Positions 1 to 9,705 of a stretch of DNA of 64,000 bases are shown in pieces; position 1 is the stretch's first letter, and each line of letters starts with the position of its first letter. The notes under the pieces were generated by a model. That model worked only from the letters and a program-made list of their open reading frames with translations. It did not search any database and was not told the origin of the DNA. Origin of the DNA: Pantoea agglomerans (GTDB lineage: Bacteria > Pseudomonadota > Gammaproteobacteria > Enterobacterales > Enterobacteriaceae); NCBI RefSeq assembly GCF_021397715.1, contig NZ_CP090207.1, positions 2,542,001-2,606,000 on the forward strand, in the 5' to 3' direction. Made by a program: the position numbers and the translations under genes.

Positions 1-1400
1 CGCAGCGGATGTGAAGCCTGCAGGTCGTCGCCTGGATCGGTCATCTCCGTCACCAGCCCGCGCACCCAGGTATTGAGCTCCAGCTCAAGCAGGCGGCGAT
101 CTTTGGTGGTGCCGATATTTTCACGCTGAATCAGTTTCAGGTAATGAGCGATACGTGACAGCAGGAAAATGTACGGCAGACGCGCGTTGATGCGGCTGTT
201 AGCCGTCGCGTCAGCGGTGTCGTACAGGGCCGGTTTCTGGGCGGAGTTAGCCGAGAAGAAGCAGGCGTAGTCGCGGTTTTTGTAGTACGACAGCGGGATA
301 AAGCCCAGGCTGGCAAATTCGAACTCGCGGGTTTCCGGGATCATCACCTCGGACGGAATTTTCACCTGATTACCGGTGCCCAGGTCATAGAGATGAATCG
401 GCAGATCCCGTACCGCGCCACCGGCCTGCGGACCACGGATTTGCACGCACCAGCCGTTGCTGATAAAGCTCTGCACCATGTTGGCCGCAAAGGCGAAGGC
501 GGCGCTGGTCCAGAGGTATTTGTCGTGATCCGGGCCTTTGACCTGCTCAACATAGTTGAAGCTGCGCACCGGCACGGTGTCCGGGCCATACGGCAGGCGA
601 CCCAGCACGCGCGGCATCACCAGGCCGATATAGCGGGAGTCATCGGTTTCACGAAAAGATTTCCACTTGATGTACTCGGCGCGATCGAAGTAGCTGCCGA
701 TGTCTTTAATCGCCGCCACTTCTTCCATTGCATCCTTGAGGAAGAATTTCGGACCGGCAGCGCCGATAAACGGCATATGCGCCGCGGCGGAGACTTTCGA
801 AATATTGCGCAGCAGCGCGACATCCTGGGCTGACGCATCAAATTCATAGGCAGAAATCAGGGCGGCAATCGGCTCACCACCGGGGCTGTCATACTCAGCC
901 GTATAGGTGTGCTGGTATAATCCGCTCTGAATAATCTCCGGCGCGTCTTCGAAATCCTGACGCAGGTGATCTTTCGACAGATCAAGCAGCTCGATTTTAA
1001 CGTTCTGCCGGAAATCGGTTTTATCGACCAGCGACTTCAGCCCGCGCCAGGTACTTTCTGTCTGCTGAAAAGCCTCATGATGCATCACCGCGTCCAGCTG
1101 ACGGCTGATCTGGTAATCCAGCCCGGCGATATGGTGGTCAATCAGCGTCTTGTCCAGCTTTTCGACTTTTGAACCCGACTTCTTCAGGCACTCCAGAAAG
1201 ACCTGCATGCCGGCCGTCAGGCGCTCATCGGCCGTGGCATCAGACATTGCCTGCGCATCCTGCCAGATATCCAGCGCGCTCAGCTCAGAGACCGGATTAA
1301 GGTTGATTTTTTCAAACAGAGACGCGTAAACCCCGCCCGCTGACGGACGTTCCAGCACAACGCTTTCGCCACCCGCGCCATTTTGATTTTGTACAGACAT
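1..1400 (-). CDS. tssC: Type VI secretion sheath large subunit TssC (VipB/EvpB), 3' end outside the window
   Basis: TssC pairs with TssB to form the contractile cytoplasmic sheath of the type VI secretion system. Reading the minus strand from the ATG at 1400 gives about 466 codons without a stop, out of roughly 500 usual for the family. The expected blocks are visible: a WRGLKSLVD stretch near residue 100, RLPYGPDTVPVRSF, and the conserved KWKSFRETDDSRYIGL region. An AAGGA Shine-Dalgarno lies 6 nt before the start. The gene follows tssB by 37 nt and is surely co-transcribed with it. The sheath C-terminus and the rest of the cluster lie beyond base 1. Confidence 0.95.
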   Translation of the reverse strand, partial: MSVQNQNGAGGESVVLERPSAGGVYASLFEKINLNPVSELSALDIWQDAQAMSDATADERLTAGMQVFLECLKKSGSKVEKLDKTLIDHHIAGLDYQISRQLDAVMHHEAFQQTESTWRGLKSLVDKTDFRQNVKIELLDLSKDHLRQDFEDAPEIIQSGLYQHTYTAEYDSPGGEPIAALISAYEFDASAQDVALLRNISKVSAAAHMPFIGAAGPKFFLKDAMEEVAAIKDIGSYFDRAEYIKWKSFRETDDSRYIGLVMPRVLGRLPYGPDTVPVRSFNYVEQVKGPDHDKYLWTSAAFAFAANMVQSFISNGWCVQIRGPQAGGAVRDLPIHLYDLGTGNQVKIPSEVMIPETREFEFASLGFIPLSYYKNRDYACFFSANSAQKPALYDTADATANSRINARLPYIFLLSRIAHYLKLIQRENIGTTKDRRLLELELNTWVRGLVTEMTDPGDDLQASHPL

Positions 1401-1437
1401 GAGCATTCCTTGGTTAATCCGTTATTACTCGTGAGGG

Positions 1438-1935
1438 TTAAGGCTGTTTGGGTGCCAGCGCCGACAGCTCGCTACGCAGTTCAGCGCTGAGCGCCGGGTC
1501 GATCAGGATTTTTTCCAGCTCTTTGCGGAAGGCCTGGTTATCCAGCAGGTTGGCTTTGAGGTCGCGCAGCAGGTTGCGCATGGCCAGCATCGCTTTAAGC
1601 TGCGGGATTTGGCGGGCGACCTGCTCGGGTTCGAAGTCTTTCATCTGCGTGAACGACAGGCTGACGTTCTCTTCGCTGCCGTCACCGGCCAGGGTGTTTT
1701 CTACAGCGAGGTTTACCGACGGGGCAAATTCAGCCATGACGCTGTCAAAGTTGTTTTTGTTGACGTTGATTTTTTCGCGTTCAGACAGCGGACGCTGTTC
1801 TGCACCGTTGCTGTAATCCCCCACCACCATCAGCTTGAGGGGCAGTTCGACTTTCTTCTGCGCGCCACCGGTGTGTACGCTGAGCTGGATGTTAACGCGG
1901 GCTTTGGGGATCTCGGACTGATAGGAGTTAGACAT
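1438..1935 (-). CDS. tssB: Type VI secretion sheath small subunit TssB (VipA)
   Basis: This is the small subunit that interlocks with TssC in the contractile sheath. The 165-residue product contains the family opening IPKARVNIQLSVHTGG, the LPLKLMVVGDYS block and a C-terminal KAMLAMRNLLRDLKANL helix, all typical of VipA/ImpB. I chose the ATG at 1935 over the one at 1956 because an AGGGAT ribosome site lies just before it and the family starts close to the IPKARV block. It is the first visible gene of the cluster on this side; the operon promoter should lie in the AT-rich DNA upstream. Confidence 0.95.
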   Translation of the reverse strand: MSNSYQSEIPKARVNIQLSVHTGGAQKKVELPLKLMVVGDYSNGAEQRPLSEREKINVNKNNFDSVMAEFAPSVNLAVENTLAGDGSEENVSLSFTQMKDFEPEQVARQIPQLKAMLAMRNLLRDLKANLLDNQAFRKELEKILIDPALSAELRSELSALAPKQP

Positions 1936-2788
1936 GGCTATCCCTGTTCTATGCATTAATAGAAATGGTCAATGCCAGCATGAAATTATCAGAAAGGCTT
2001 ACCCTGCCAGAGCGGCATTCCTGCTTACGTTGTCCGACGTAAAGCAAAAACGGGGGCGTCAAAAGCGAGTGTAATCCCTTCACCAGCGAGCATGACACGG
2101 TTTTTCTAGCAATAATCCGAAAGATTACTTTTCAGACAAAGAGCTATTGCCGCGAGTGTAAAAATATTTACATGAACAGGGGAAATTAATATTTGTAACA
2201 AAATAATACGAAACCTTGATTTTATCTGAATCAACCATCTTCATGATAAATAAGAAATTTCTTAATATTTCCCTGCAAAGCCTGTGGGATAAGGATTGCG
2301 GCGAAGCGAGATTTTCATTCACCGGACAAAATTGAGGGAAAAAACGCCCTCATAGGAAATCAAAAATTTTTTTTGAAAGATGAGAGGCTGTACATAAGTG
2401 AAGATGAATTGCCTGAATTATTTCATCAGACCGTCCTTCAGATAGTGACTTTTATATCGGACAGGCTTTAACTTCAGACCAGGAATTAACGTTTTAACCT
2501 TCAATATATAAACATTATTTATAGAGAACTTTTAACGCGGCTGTATCATGAATAGGAAAATGAGGATGCTAAGCCAGACTCATTGATCAAAAAGTCGTTT
2601 AATCCGGATTATTTTTTAGAATCTTTTAGCTGTTACAGGCCAGATTTTAACGAAAACAGCCGCAAAACGCCGCCCGTTCATAGCTTTCTGTTTCAGGCTG
2701 GTGATCCTTCCGATCTTAATCCGATGAAAACGACGGCATTAGCGGCGGGATGAGTTAAAGGTGATGTGATTGTGCGAACGCGCTGACA
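1936..2788. other. AT-rich gene-free stretch upstream of the type VI operon
   Basis: About 850 bases hold no convincing gene. The DNA is clearly more AT-rich than the flanking genes, with runs of A and T around 2160-2390. A 65-codon minus-strand reading frame at 2125-2322 has no usable ribosome site and an unlikely composition, so I do not call it. The stretch should contain the tssB promoter and leader. I could not pick out a confident -10/-35 pair or a sigma-54 motif. Confidence 0.6.
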
Positions 2789-2812
2789 GCGTGCCGCCCG
2801 ACGGCGGCACGC
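2789..2812 (-). terminator. Hairpin after the aldehyde dehydrogenase gene
   Basis: A perfect 10-bp stem (GCGTGCCGCC with GGCGGCACGC) closes a 4-nt CGAC loop, starting 15 nt beyond the aldehyde dehydrogenase stop. There is no strong U tract on either side, so it may be a transcript-end hairpin rather than a classical intrinsic terminator. Confidence 0.55.
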
Positions 2813-2827
2813 CCTGATCTCACCGAC

Positions 2828-4348
2828 TCAGAAGAAGCCAAGCGGTTCAATGCTGTAACTGATCAGCAGATTTTTGGTTTGCTGATAGTGATCGAGCATC
2901 ATTTTGTGGGTTTCACGACCAATACCCGATTTTTTATAGCCTCCGAAGGCAGCATGTGCCGGATAGAGGTGATAGCAGTTGGTCCAGACCCGCCCGGCTT
3001 TGATCGCCCGGCCCACGCGATAGGCGCGGTTGATGTCACGTGTCCAGACACCGGCACCCAGGCCGTAAATCGAGTCGTTGGCGATGCTGACTGCTTCGGC
3101 CTCATCTTTGAAGGTGGTAATGCCAATCACCGGGCCAAAAATCTCTTCCTGGAACACCCGCATGCTGTTGTTACCCTTGAGTAAGGTCGGCTGGATGTAG
3201 TAACCACTGGCGAGCGTGTCGTCCAGCTTCTCCACACCACCGCCCACCAGCACTTCTGCGCCTTCCTGCCGGGCAACCTCAAGATAAGAGAGAATCTTAT
3301 CGAACTGCTGCTGTGACGCCTGCGCGCCGACCATCGTTTCGGTGTCGAGCGGATCGCCACGCTTGATGGTTTTAACCCGTTTCATCACCGCTGCCATGAA
3401 CGGCTCGTAGATGGACTCCTGCACCAGTGCCCGCGATGGACAGGTACAGACTTCGCCCTGGTTAAGGAAACCCAGCACCACCCCTTCTGCGGCTTTCTCA
3501 ATAAAGCTCTCTTCCGCCTGCATGATGTCTTCAAAGAAGATATTGGGGGATTTGCCGCCCAGCTCGACCGTTGACGGGATCAGGCTTTTCGCCGCCAGTT
3601 CCAGAATATGGCCGCCGGTCGCGGTCGATCCGGTAAAGGCGACTTTGGCGATCCCCGGATGGGACGCCAGCGCTTCACCCGCCTCTTTACCGAAACCGTG
3701 GACCACGTTCAGTACGCCGGGCGGCAGTAAATCTTTAATCAGATCGACAAACAGGGTGATCGACAGCGGCGTCTGCTCTGCCGGTTTCAGCACTACGCAG
3801 TTTCCGGCACCTAACGCAGGTGCCAGCTTCCACGCAGCCATCAGCAGCGGGAAATTCCACGGAATAATTTGCGCCACCACACCCAGCGGCTCATGGAAAT
3901 GATACGCCGCGGTAAATTCATCAATCTCCGCCGCGCTGCCCTCCTGCGCCCGCACGCAGCCAGCGAAATAACGGAAGTGATCGACCGCCAGCGGCAAATC
4001 GGCGGCCAGCGTTTCCCGCACCGGTTTACCGTTATCCCAGGTCTCGTTCACCGCCATATATTCCAGATTCTGCTCCAGCCGGTCGGCGATTTTCAGTAGC
4101 AGTAACGATCGCTGCTGCGGTGACGTTTTTCCCCAGGCATCTGCTGCTGCTGCCGCGGCGGCGACCGCATTATCGACATCAGCGCGGTCCGAACGCGGAA
4201 ACTCGCCTGCTGCTGAGCCATTTACCGGCGAGGTATTGGTGAAGTAGTTGCCCTTCACTGGCGCGACAAATTCACCATTAATGAAGTTGCCATAATTCTT
4301 TTGTAGCGTGATCAGAGAACCCTGTTCTCCTGGCGCGGCGTAACGCAT
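2828..4348 (-). CDS. NAD(P)-dependent aldehyde dehydrogenase, AldB/ExaC type
   Basis: It oxidises short-chain aldehydes such as acetaldehyde to the acid. The 506-residue protein carries VELGGKSPN (catalytic Glu region) and [14 protein letters not shown] (nucleophile Cys), and is close in sequence to E. coli AldB (512 aa) and to alcohol-pathway ExaC/AcoD enzymes. Two ATGs lie two codons apart (4354 and 4348). GGAGA abuts the first directly and sits 6 nt before the second, so 4348 is the likely start. It is a single gene, divergent from the methyltransferase at 4581. No alcohol dehydrogenase partner is adjacent, so the physiological aldehyde is not fixed by context. Confidence 0.9.
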   Translation of the reverse strand: MRYAAPGEQGSLITLQKNYGNFINGEFVAPVKGNYFTNTSPVNGSAAGEFPRSDRADVDNAVAAAAAAADAWGKTSPQQRSLLLLKIADRLEQNLEYMAVNETWDNGKPVRETLAADLPLAVDHFRYFAGCVRAQEGSAAEIDEFTAAYHFHEPLGVVAQIIPWNFPLLMAAWKLAPALGAGNCVVLKPAEQTPLSITLFVDLIKDLLPPGVLNVVHGFGKEAGEALASHPGIAKVAFTGSTATGGHILELAAKSLIPSTVELGGKSPNIFFEDIMQAEESFIEKAAEGVVLGFLNQGEVCTCPSRALVQESIYEPFMAAVMKRVKTIKRGDPLDTETMVGAQASQQQFDKILSYLEVARQEGAEVLVGGGVEKLDDTLASGYYIQPTLLKGNNSMRVFQEEIFGPVIGITTFKDEAEAVSIANDSIYGLGAGVWTRDINRAYRVGRAIKAGRVWTNCYHLYPAHAAFGGYKKSGIGRETHKMMLDHYQQTKNLLISYSIEPLGFF

Positions 4349-4580
4349 GGTCATTCTCCTTACAGGTGACGAGATGCAACAATGATGAAACTTATTATTA
4401 ACATGAATGATCATTGCCAGCCTGTCAGATCTGTCGCCCGGAAACTGTGACCGCCCCGAAGGAAAACCCGCATGGGTTGCTGCTACAGATAATTCCGACT
4501 TTTCCCGGTTGCGCTTATAAATAAGAAACTTGTCAGCCTGAAGGGGTCAATATGAGGAAGAATTCACACGGGAGGTAAGC

Positions 4581-5144
4581 ATGCTGGCTTCGGCTTTCAC
4601 CCTGATGCGCGCTAAAGCAAACTTCGTGCATCAGTTCATCCGCAATCCGCGCAAGATGGGCAGCATTACGCCTTCATCCGATGCGCTGTGCCGCACAATG
4701 ATCGCGTCGGTGGAATGGAATACTCAGCTGCGTATCGCCGAGCTTGGCGGAGGAGACGGTGTGTTAACCCGTCGGTTACTGGAACGAATGGCACCGGACG
4801 CCACGCTGGATGTGTTTGAGATCAGCAGTATGCTGGCGGAGAAGCTCAACGCACTGGACGATGACCGTATGACCGTCCGCACCTGTTCAGCGGAGTACCT
4901 CAACGGGCAGTATGATGCGATCTTCTCCGGTCTGCCGCTGTTGTCACTGCCGCCCGCGCTGCGTGAGGCGATTCTGCGCGCAGTCTACAATGCGCTGGGT
5001 CCCAACGGGGTGTTTGTACAGTTTCAATACACTTCTCTGACCCAGCCTGACCTGTCACGCTACTTTACCTGGGAGCGGCAGCGGGTGCTGAAAAACGTTC
5101 CGCCCGCCTGGGTTTATCGTTGTACCCGCCACTACGCGCCCTGA
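4581..5144 (+). CDS. SAM-dependent methyltransferase, phospholipid N-methyltransferase-like
   Basis: A 187-residue class I methyltransferase. The SAM-binding motif I appears as IAELGGGDGVLTRRLLE near residue 52, an acidic strand end (LDVFEIS) follows, and a later motif reads YDAIFSGLPLLSLP. The opening FVHQFIRNPRKMGSITPSS is typical of the PmtA-like group, which also resembles rRNA adenine dimethylases. GGAGGT lies 5 nt before the ATG. The 3' end overlaps the convergent amidotransferase gene by 13 bp. The true substrate (phosphatidylethanolamine or something else) cannot be told from sequence alone. Confidence 0.8.
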   Translation: MLASAFTLMRAKANFVHQFIRNPRKMGSITPSSDALCRTMIASVEWNTQLRIAELGGGDGVLTRRLLERMAPDATLDVFEISSMLAEKLNALDDDRMTVRTCSAEYLNGQYDAIFSGLPLLSLPPALREAILRAVYNALGPNGVFVQFQYTSLTQPDLSRYFTWERQRVLKNVPPAWVYRCTRHYAP

Positions 5145-5854
5145 GCCTGCTCAACTGACGGGCGCGCCTGTTGCCAGAAGGCGGTTAACAGTGCACGCGC
5201 CCAGTCTTTTCCCTCCATCACAGCAGCCACATCGCTGCTGTCGTCCGGCAGACAGGCGCGCATGATGGATGACGAAAATTCGGGATGAAACTGCACTGAC
5301 AGCGCCTGAGGTGAATAGCGAATGATCTGGCAGCCGTCACGCTCAGAAGCGGCTAATACCTGAGCCTGCGGCGGCGGCGTCAGCACCGACTGTCGATGCG
5401 ACAGCCAGGCGCTAAAGGTCGACGGTACTCCCCGCAGCAGCGGGTCGCGCTGCGCCTGTGCGCCGCAGGTGACCGGCAACAGACCGCGTTCCCAGCCATT
5501 CGGGTTATCCGCCACCTCGCCGCCCAGCGCATACGCCATCAGCTGATGACCGTAGCAGACCCCCAGCAACGGCAATGACGCCTCGATGGCCGCTCTGATC
5601 CATGCCGCGCTGCGTTCGCTCCAGTCGGCATGATCGGTGACCATCGCCCACGAGCCACTGAGGATTGCCGCAGAGATCTGATCGAAGGCGGGCAGCGCCT
5701 CGCCCAGATGCGGACGGACGATCAGATACTCATCAGGCTGTAAATTTAACGCGTCAATAAACCAGCGCGGTTGTTCACCAATCTGCGCGACGACGTGAGC
5801 GGGTGGGACTTCGAGCTGAATTAATGCAATGGGCAAGGCGGGCGTGTGGGTCAT
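5132..5854 (-). CDS. Class I glutamine amidotransferase-like protein
   Basis: A stand-alone 240-residue GATase1 domain. The nucleophile elbow reads LLGVCYGHQLMAYALGG around residue 98, and the catalytic His-Glu pair lies in VQFHPEFS near residue 190, so the triad looks intact. It resembles GMP-synthase-like amidotransferases of unknown physiological role, which may hydrolyse gamma-glutamyl compounds. It is convergent with the methyltransferase and divergent from the EamA transporter. The ribosome site before the ATG at 5854 is weak (ACAGGA about 12 nt away). Confidence 0.8.
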   Translation of the reverse strand: MTHTPALPIALIQLEVPPAHVVAQIGEQPRWFIDALNLQPDEYLIVRPHLGEALPAFDQISAAILSGSWAMVTDHADWSERSAAWIRAAIEASLPLLGVCYGHQLMAYALGGEVADNPNGWERGLLPVTCGAQAQRDPLLRGVPSTFSAWLSHRQSVLTPPPQAQVLAASERDGCQIIRYSPQALSVQFHPEFSSSIMRACLPDDSSDVAAVMEGKDWARALLTAFWQQARPSVEQAQGA

Positions 5855-6034
5855 ACCGAATCGGGTCCTGTTCCAGAGAGGCGTTTCGGAAAATCAGTCT
5901 GACAGCAACGCGCAAAAAAGTCTTATGATTTTATTTTCCCCTCTGCGACAGAAAATTTCTTAGCGCTGCTGCCAGGAATGCCGCAGTTCGTGCCATCATT
6001 AGCGGGCTAAGCAAAAAAAGTTAAGGATATTATT

Positions 6035-6919
6035 GTGGCGGTGCGGCATTTCTTTCTGGTCCTGATGGTGGTGTGTATCTGGGCCTTCAACAACGTAGCG
6101 GTAAAATGGGGCTTGCTTGAGCTTCCGCCGCTGTTCCTGACCTTTATGCGTTTTGTGGTGGTCGCCATTGTGCTGGTGCCGTTTTGCCGCATCACCCGAC
6201 AGCAACTGCCCTGGCTGTTGCTGCTGGCGTTCACTTTCGGCTTTATGCACTTCTCGCTGTTGTTTGTCGGAATGCGGTATACCGATGCCGGCACCGGCGC
6301 GATTGTGGTCCAGCTCGGCACGCCGATCGCCATGCTGCTGGCGATGGTGGTGCTAAAAGAGAAACTGAAGCTGGTGCAACTGGTGGGCATTATGATCTCG
6401 CTGAGCGGCGTGGTGGTGCTCTCCGGCAGCCCGACCATTCCCACCTGGTGGGTGCTGTGTCTGCTGTTGTGCAGCGCGACCGGCTGGGCGGTAAGCAACC
6501 TGATAGTTAAAAAATCGCCATCGATTAAGCCACTGACCATGACCGGCTGGATCGCCTTTCTGGCGATTCCGATAGTCGGTGCCGCCAGCCTGATAATGGA
6601 GTCAAACCAGCTTTATGCCCTGAGTCATGCCGGCTGGCACGGTTGGTTCGCCATCCTCTACAGCGCCATCGCCTCGTCGATCGTCGCCTATACGCTGTGG
6701 TATATGCTGCTGAAGAAATATAACGTCAACCTGATTATGCCCTACTCGCTGCTGACCCCGGTGCTGTCGGTACTGATGGGGATCGTGGTGCTGGGCGACA
6801 GCCTTAACAGCTTCAAAATCATCGGCGCCTCGCTGGTAATACTCGGTACGGCGATTGCGGTGATTAATCTGCGTAATCTGCGGATGCATGCCCGCTTTCC
6901 GCGTCTGCGGCGACGTTAA
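6035..6919 (+). CDS. EamA-family (DMT) inner-membrane exporter
   Basis: A 294-residue drug/metabolite transporter with ten predicted membrane segments in two EamA repeats. The first begins VVCIWAFNNVAVKWGLLELPPL and the second begins around WYMLLKKYNVNLIMPYSLLTPVLSVLMG. It resembles E. coli EamA (YdeD), which exports O-acetylserine and cysteine, but specificity in this family is not predictable. Translation starts at a GTG, 7 nt after an AAGGA site; no upstream ATG in frame fits. It lies divergent from the amidotransferase gene and upstream of the CoA transferase gene. Confidence 0.85.
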   Translation: MAVRHFFLVLMVVCIWAFNNVAVKWGLLELPPLFLTFMRFVVVAIVLVPFCRITRQQLPWLLLLAFTFGFMHFSLLFVGMRYTDAGTGAIVVQLGTPIAMLLAMVVLKEKLKLVQLVGIMISLSGVVVLSGSPTIPTWWVLCLLLCSATGWAVSNLIVKKSPSIKPLTMTGWIAFLAIPIVGAASLIMESNQLYALSHAGWHGWFAILYSAIASSIVAYTLWYMLLKKYNVNLIMPYSLLTPVLSVLMGIVVLGDSLNSFKIIGASLVILGTAIAVINLRNLRMHARFPRLRRR

Positions 6920-6967
6920 TCACGCGTGCTATGCTTGAGTGATTGTCACTCGTCAGGAGCACAGCAG

Positions 6968-8332
6968 ATGGAGCATCAGCTCGCCACGTCCCTCTGGCAG
7001 CAGATGTGGCAGGGATTGCGTGGCAACGCCGCCGCACACCCGTTACCCACCTTTGTCGATCATGCCAGTTTTCCCGCCGCCTTTGCCGTCAGTGAACTGG
7101 CGGCCACCAGCATCGGCCTTGCCACCCAGGCCGCTGCCGACCTGATCAATGCCAGCCGGCCAGTTGAAGTGAATGTCCGGCTGGCGTCGCGCTGGTTCCG
7201 GCACAGTTTTATGCCGCTCAACCGGCCTGCTCCCGCGCTGTGGGACGCTTTCGCCGGCGATTACGCCAGTCGCGATGGCTGGGTCCGCCTGCACACCAAT
7301 GCTGCCCATCACCGCCAGGCGATGGAGCAGGTGCTCGGCCAGCATCCCGATCGCGCCGCACTGGCCCGCGAGGTGCAGCGCTGGCAGGCTGCTGAGCTGG
7401 AGCAGGCGATCATTGATGCGGGCGGTTGTGCCGCAGAGATGCGCAGCAGCGCGGCCTGGCAGCAGCATCCGCAGGGCCAGGCGATAGCGCAGGAGCCGCT
7501 GTTCGCCTGGCAGCGTACAGATCAGGCTGCCGCGCCCGACTGGCCGTTACCGCCGGCGCGCCCGCTGCTCGGTGTCCGGGTACTGGATCTGACCCGGATT
7601 ATTGCCGGTCCGGTCGCCACCCGCTTTCTGGCCAGCCTCGGTGCTCATGTGCTGCGCATCGATCCGCCTGGCTGGCAGGAACCGTCGCTGGATGAGGAGA
7701 TCACCTGTGGTAAGCGCCGTGCGGTCCTGAATCTCAGACAGGCCAGCGATCGGGAGCAGTTCATCCGTTTACTGCGTGAGGCCGACGTACTGGTGCACGG
7801 TTACCGGGCCGATGCGCTGGAGCAACTGGGCTTTGATGCCGGAACCCGTCGGGCGCTGGCTCCGGGCCTGGTCGATGTCAGCCTGAATGCCTGGGGCTGG
7901 CAGGGTCCGTGGCGCAACCGGCGCGGCTTCGACAGTCTGGTTCAGATGGGCTGTGGTATTGCCGAACAGGGGATGCAGTGGCAGCAGAGTGATAAACCGA
8001 CGCCATTGCCGGTGCAGGCGCTGGATCATGCCACCGGTTATCTGCTGGCGGCGGCGGTACTGGAGGGATTACGGCAGCGGCGCACTGACGGGCATGGCAG
8101 CCAGGTGCGGCTGTCACTGGCGCGTACCGCCTGGCTGTTGCAGCAGCATCCTGCTACGCCGGGCACTGTACAGTCCGGCATCACGCCGAAAACAGAGGAT
8201 AACCTGCCCTTTTTTGAGTTCACGCCCTGGGGGCTGGGCGTAAGACTGCGCGCGCCATCCTGGCTGCCCGGCACCGCGCAATGCTGTGCGACACCGGGCT
8301 GTCTGCCGGGTACGCACCCGGCATCATGGTAA
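6968..8332 (+). CDS. Family III CoA-transferase (CaiB/BaiF) with reordered domains
   Basis: Enzymes of this family move CoA between carboxylic acids. The classical N-terminal CaiB block (LLGVRVLDLTRIIAGPVATRFLASLGAHVLRIDPP) appears only at about residue 183 of 454. The preceding region (DGWVRLHTNAAHH, a helical stretch, then IIDAGGCAAEMRS) looks like the part that normally follows it. The large-domain order therefore appears permuted. The start at 6968 has AGGAG 9 nt upstream; a TTG-led extension to 6926 lacks a ribosome site. The stop lies 1 nt from the convergent ycdY stop. The substrate is unknown. Confidence 0.8.
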   Translation: MEHQLATSLWQQMWQGLRGNAAAHPLPTFVDHASFPAAFAVSELAATSIGLATQAAADLINASRPVEVNVRLASRWFRHSFMPLNRPAPALWDAFAGDYASRDGWVRLHTNAAHHRQAMEQVLGQHPDRAALAREVQRWQAAELEQAIIDAGGCAAEMRSSAAWQQHPQGQAIAQEPLFAWQRTDQAAAPDWPLPPARPLLGVRVLDLTRIIAGPVATRFLASLGAHVLRIDPPGWQEPSLDEEITCGKRRAVLNLRQASDREQFIRLLREADVLVHGYRADALEQLGFDAGTRRALAPGLVDVSLNAWGWQGPWRNRRGFDSLVQMGCGIAEQGMQWQQSDKPTPLPVQALDHATGYLLAAAVLEGLRQRRTDGHGSQVRLSLARTAWLLQQHPATPGTVQSGITPKTEDNLPFFEFTPWGLGVRLRAPSWLPGTAQCCATPGCLPGTHPASW

Positions 8333-8333
8333 A

Positions 8334-8900
8334 TCAGGCATCCTGCTGCGGTTCAGCGCTGTCGAGCAGTTCATTGTACATCGCCTGAATCGCCTCACGG
8401 CTCAGCGCAGCCATCGTACGATAAAACGCAGTGGTGGCATGCGCCTCAACCTTCCCGAGGAAAGTGCCGCACCACGGCAGCAGATACTCTTCAAACAGCG
8501 CCAGCTGGGCGCTGCTCTCATCTTCCGCAGACTGATCTTCCAGCCACGACGCCGCCAGCAGCAGCACGCCAAAGTGATCGGCAGGCGCATCGCTCAGCGG
8601 CATACCACGCGAAGTCAGAAAAGCACGCACCTCCGGCTCCGTTTTACCTTCGGGCCACTGCGACGCATACGGCGATACCTTACAGTCGCTGCCGACAAAC
8701 AGCGCATTGTAATCGGCGGCCAGCGCCTGCGGATCGCTGTTCTGTTGCAGGCGGGTCAGCAGTTCGTCCTGCTCCAGCGGCCACTGCGCCTGCAGTTTGC
8801 CCTCACGCAGCAGCGTAAACAGCGGCACCAGCAGCGGGTCCTGCGGCTGACGATTGTACAGTGAGCCGAGCACGCGGCACAGAATGGAAAACTCATTCAT
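8334..8900 (-). CDS. ycdY: TorD/DmsD-family chaperone YcdY
   Basis: This 188-residue cytoplasmic protein belongs to the TorD/DmsD family of redox-enzyme maturation chaperones. It aligns throughout with E. coli YcdY (MNEFSILCRVLGSLY start, PADHFGVLLLAASWLEDQS, EYLLPWCGTFLGKVEAHATT). In E. coli YcdY is reported to act with YcdX and to influence swarming, rather than to mature a molybdoenzyme. Here it lies 28 nt after ycdX in the ghrA-ycdX-ycdY order seen in E. coli. Confidence 0.92.
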   Translation of the reverse strand: MNEFSILCRVLGSLYNRQPQDPLLVPLFTLLREGKLQAQWPLEQDELLTRLQQNSDPQALAADYNALFVGSDCKVSPYASQWPEGKTEPEVRAFLTSRGMPLSDAPADHFGVLLLAASWLEDQSAEDESSAQLALFEEYLLPWCGTFLGKVEAHATTAFYRTMAALSREAIQAMYNELLDSAEPQQDA

Positions 8901-8928
8901 GAGTCAGATTTCCTTGAGGCAAAGTAAA

Positions 8929-9666
8929 TTAAAAGTCAGCCAGTTCAGCAATCGATTTGCCGGTGCGCTGTTCGAGGAAGTCGAGCAGACGCCGCGGCGT
9001 GACATTTAACACCCGATCCTCCGGAAAATCCACTTCGCGGGTGATGCGCAGGCAGTGCTCAAAATGGCCGAGCGTAAAAGCGGTATGGGAATCAGAGCCA
9101 AAAGCCAGTCGTCCGCCCGCATCCCGTACCGCCTCGGCGATCGCCCGGCAGTTGGGTTCGCTGCCTGGACGAGAGTGGGTAAACGAGGAGTTATTGATCT
9201 CCAGCGCCACATCGTAGTGGGCCGCCGCCTCGGCAATCGCCGTGATATCCACCGGGAACTTCGGGTTACCCGGATGGCTGATGATATGCACCAGTCCACC
9301 CGCCATCGCCGCAATCATCGCATCGGTGTGGTGCTTTCTGTCGCGCGGCGCGTAGACCGGCTCATGAAAGCCCGCCACGATCAGATCCAGCGCATCCAGC
9401 ATCGGGCCGGAACAGTCAATCTCGCCCTGCTGGTTTTTTATATTGGCCTCAATACCGCGCAGAATCCCGACGCCATCAATCACTCGCGGCCAGATGCGCA
9501 TATTAATAAAGTGCCAGTAGTGTGGCGCGTCGGCCATATCAGGGCCGTGATCGGTAATGGCAAACAGTTTCATCCCCGTTTGCTTTGCCTGAGTGACGTA
9601 ATCGTGCAGCGTACTGTAGGCGTGGGTACTGGCGATGGTGTGCATATGCAGATCTACCGGATACAT
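8929..9666 (-). CDS. ycdX: PHP-domain metal-dependent phosphatase YcdX
   Basis: A polymerase-and-histidinol-phosphatase domain enzyme with a trinuclear metal site. The start [13 protein letters not shown] supplies the HxH pair; further ligands are in [30 protein letters not shown] and GSDSHTAF. The 245-residue protein aligns end to end with E. coli YcdX. Two ATGs occur in tandem (9669, 9666). I prefer the second because it matches the E. coli start and sits 6 nt after AGGAG. It lies between ghrA and ycdY on the same strand. Confidence 0.93.
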   Translation of the reverse strand: MYPVDLHMHTIASTHAYSTLHDYVTQAKQTGMKLFAITDHGPDMADAPHYWHFINMRIWPRVIDGVGILRGIEANIKNQQGEIDCSGPMLDALDLIVAGFHEPVYAPRDRKHHTDAMIAAMAGGLVHIISHPGNPKFPVDITAIAEAAAHYDVALEINNSSFTHSRPGSEPNCRAIAEAVRDAGGRLAFGSDSHTAFTLGHFEHCLRITREVDFPEDRVLNVTPRRLLDFLEQRTGKSIAELADF

Positions 9667-9705
9667 CATCTTCTCCTGCTGATAGCCCCTGACTGAACAG
9701 GGTAA

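Noticed and set aside
2125-2322. 65-codon minus-strand reading frame upstream of tssB
   Set aside because: No ribosome site, odd composition, and it lies in AT-rich leader DNA.
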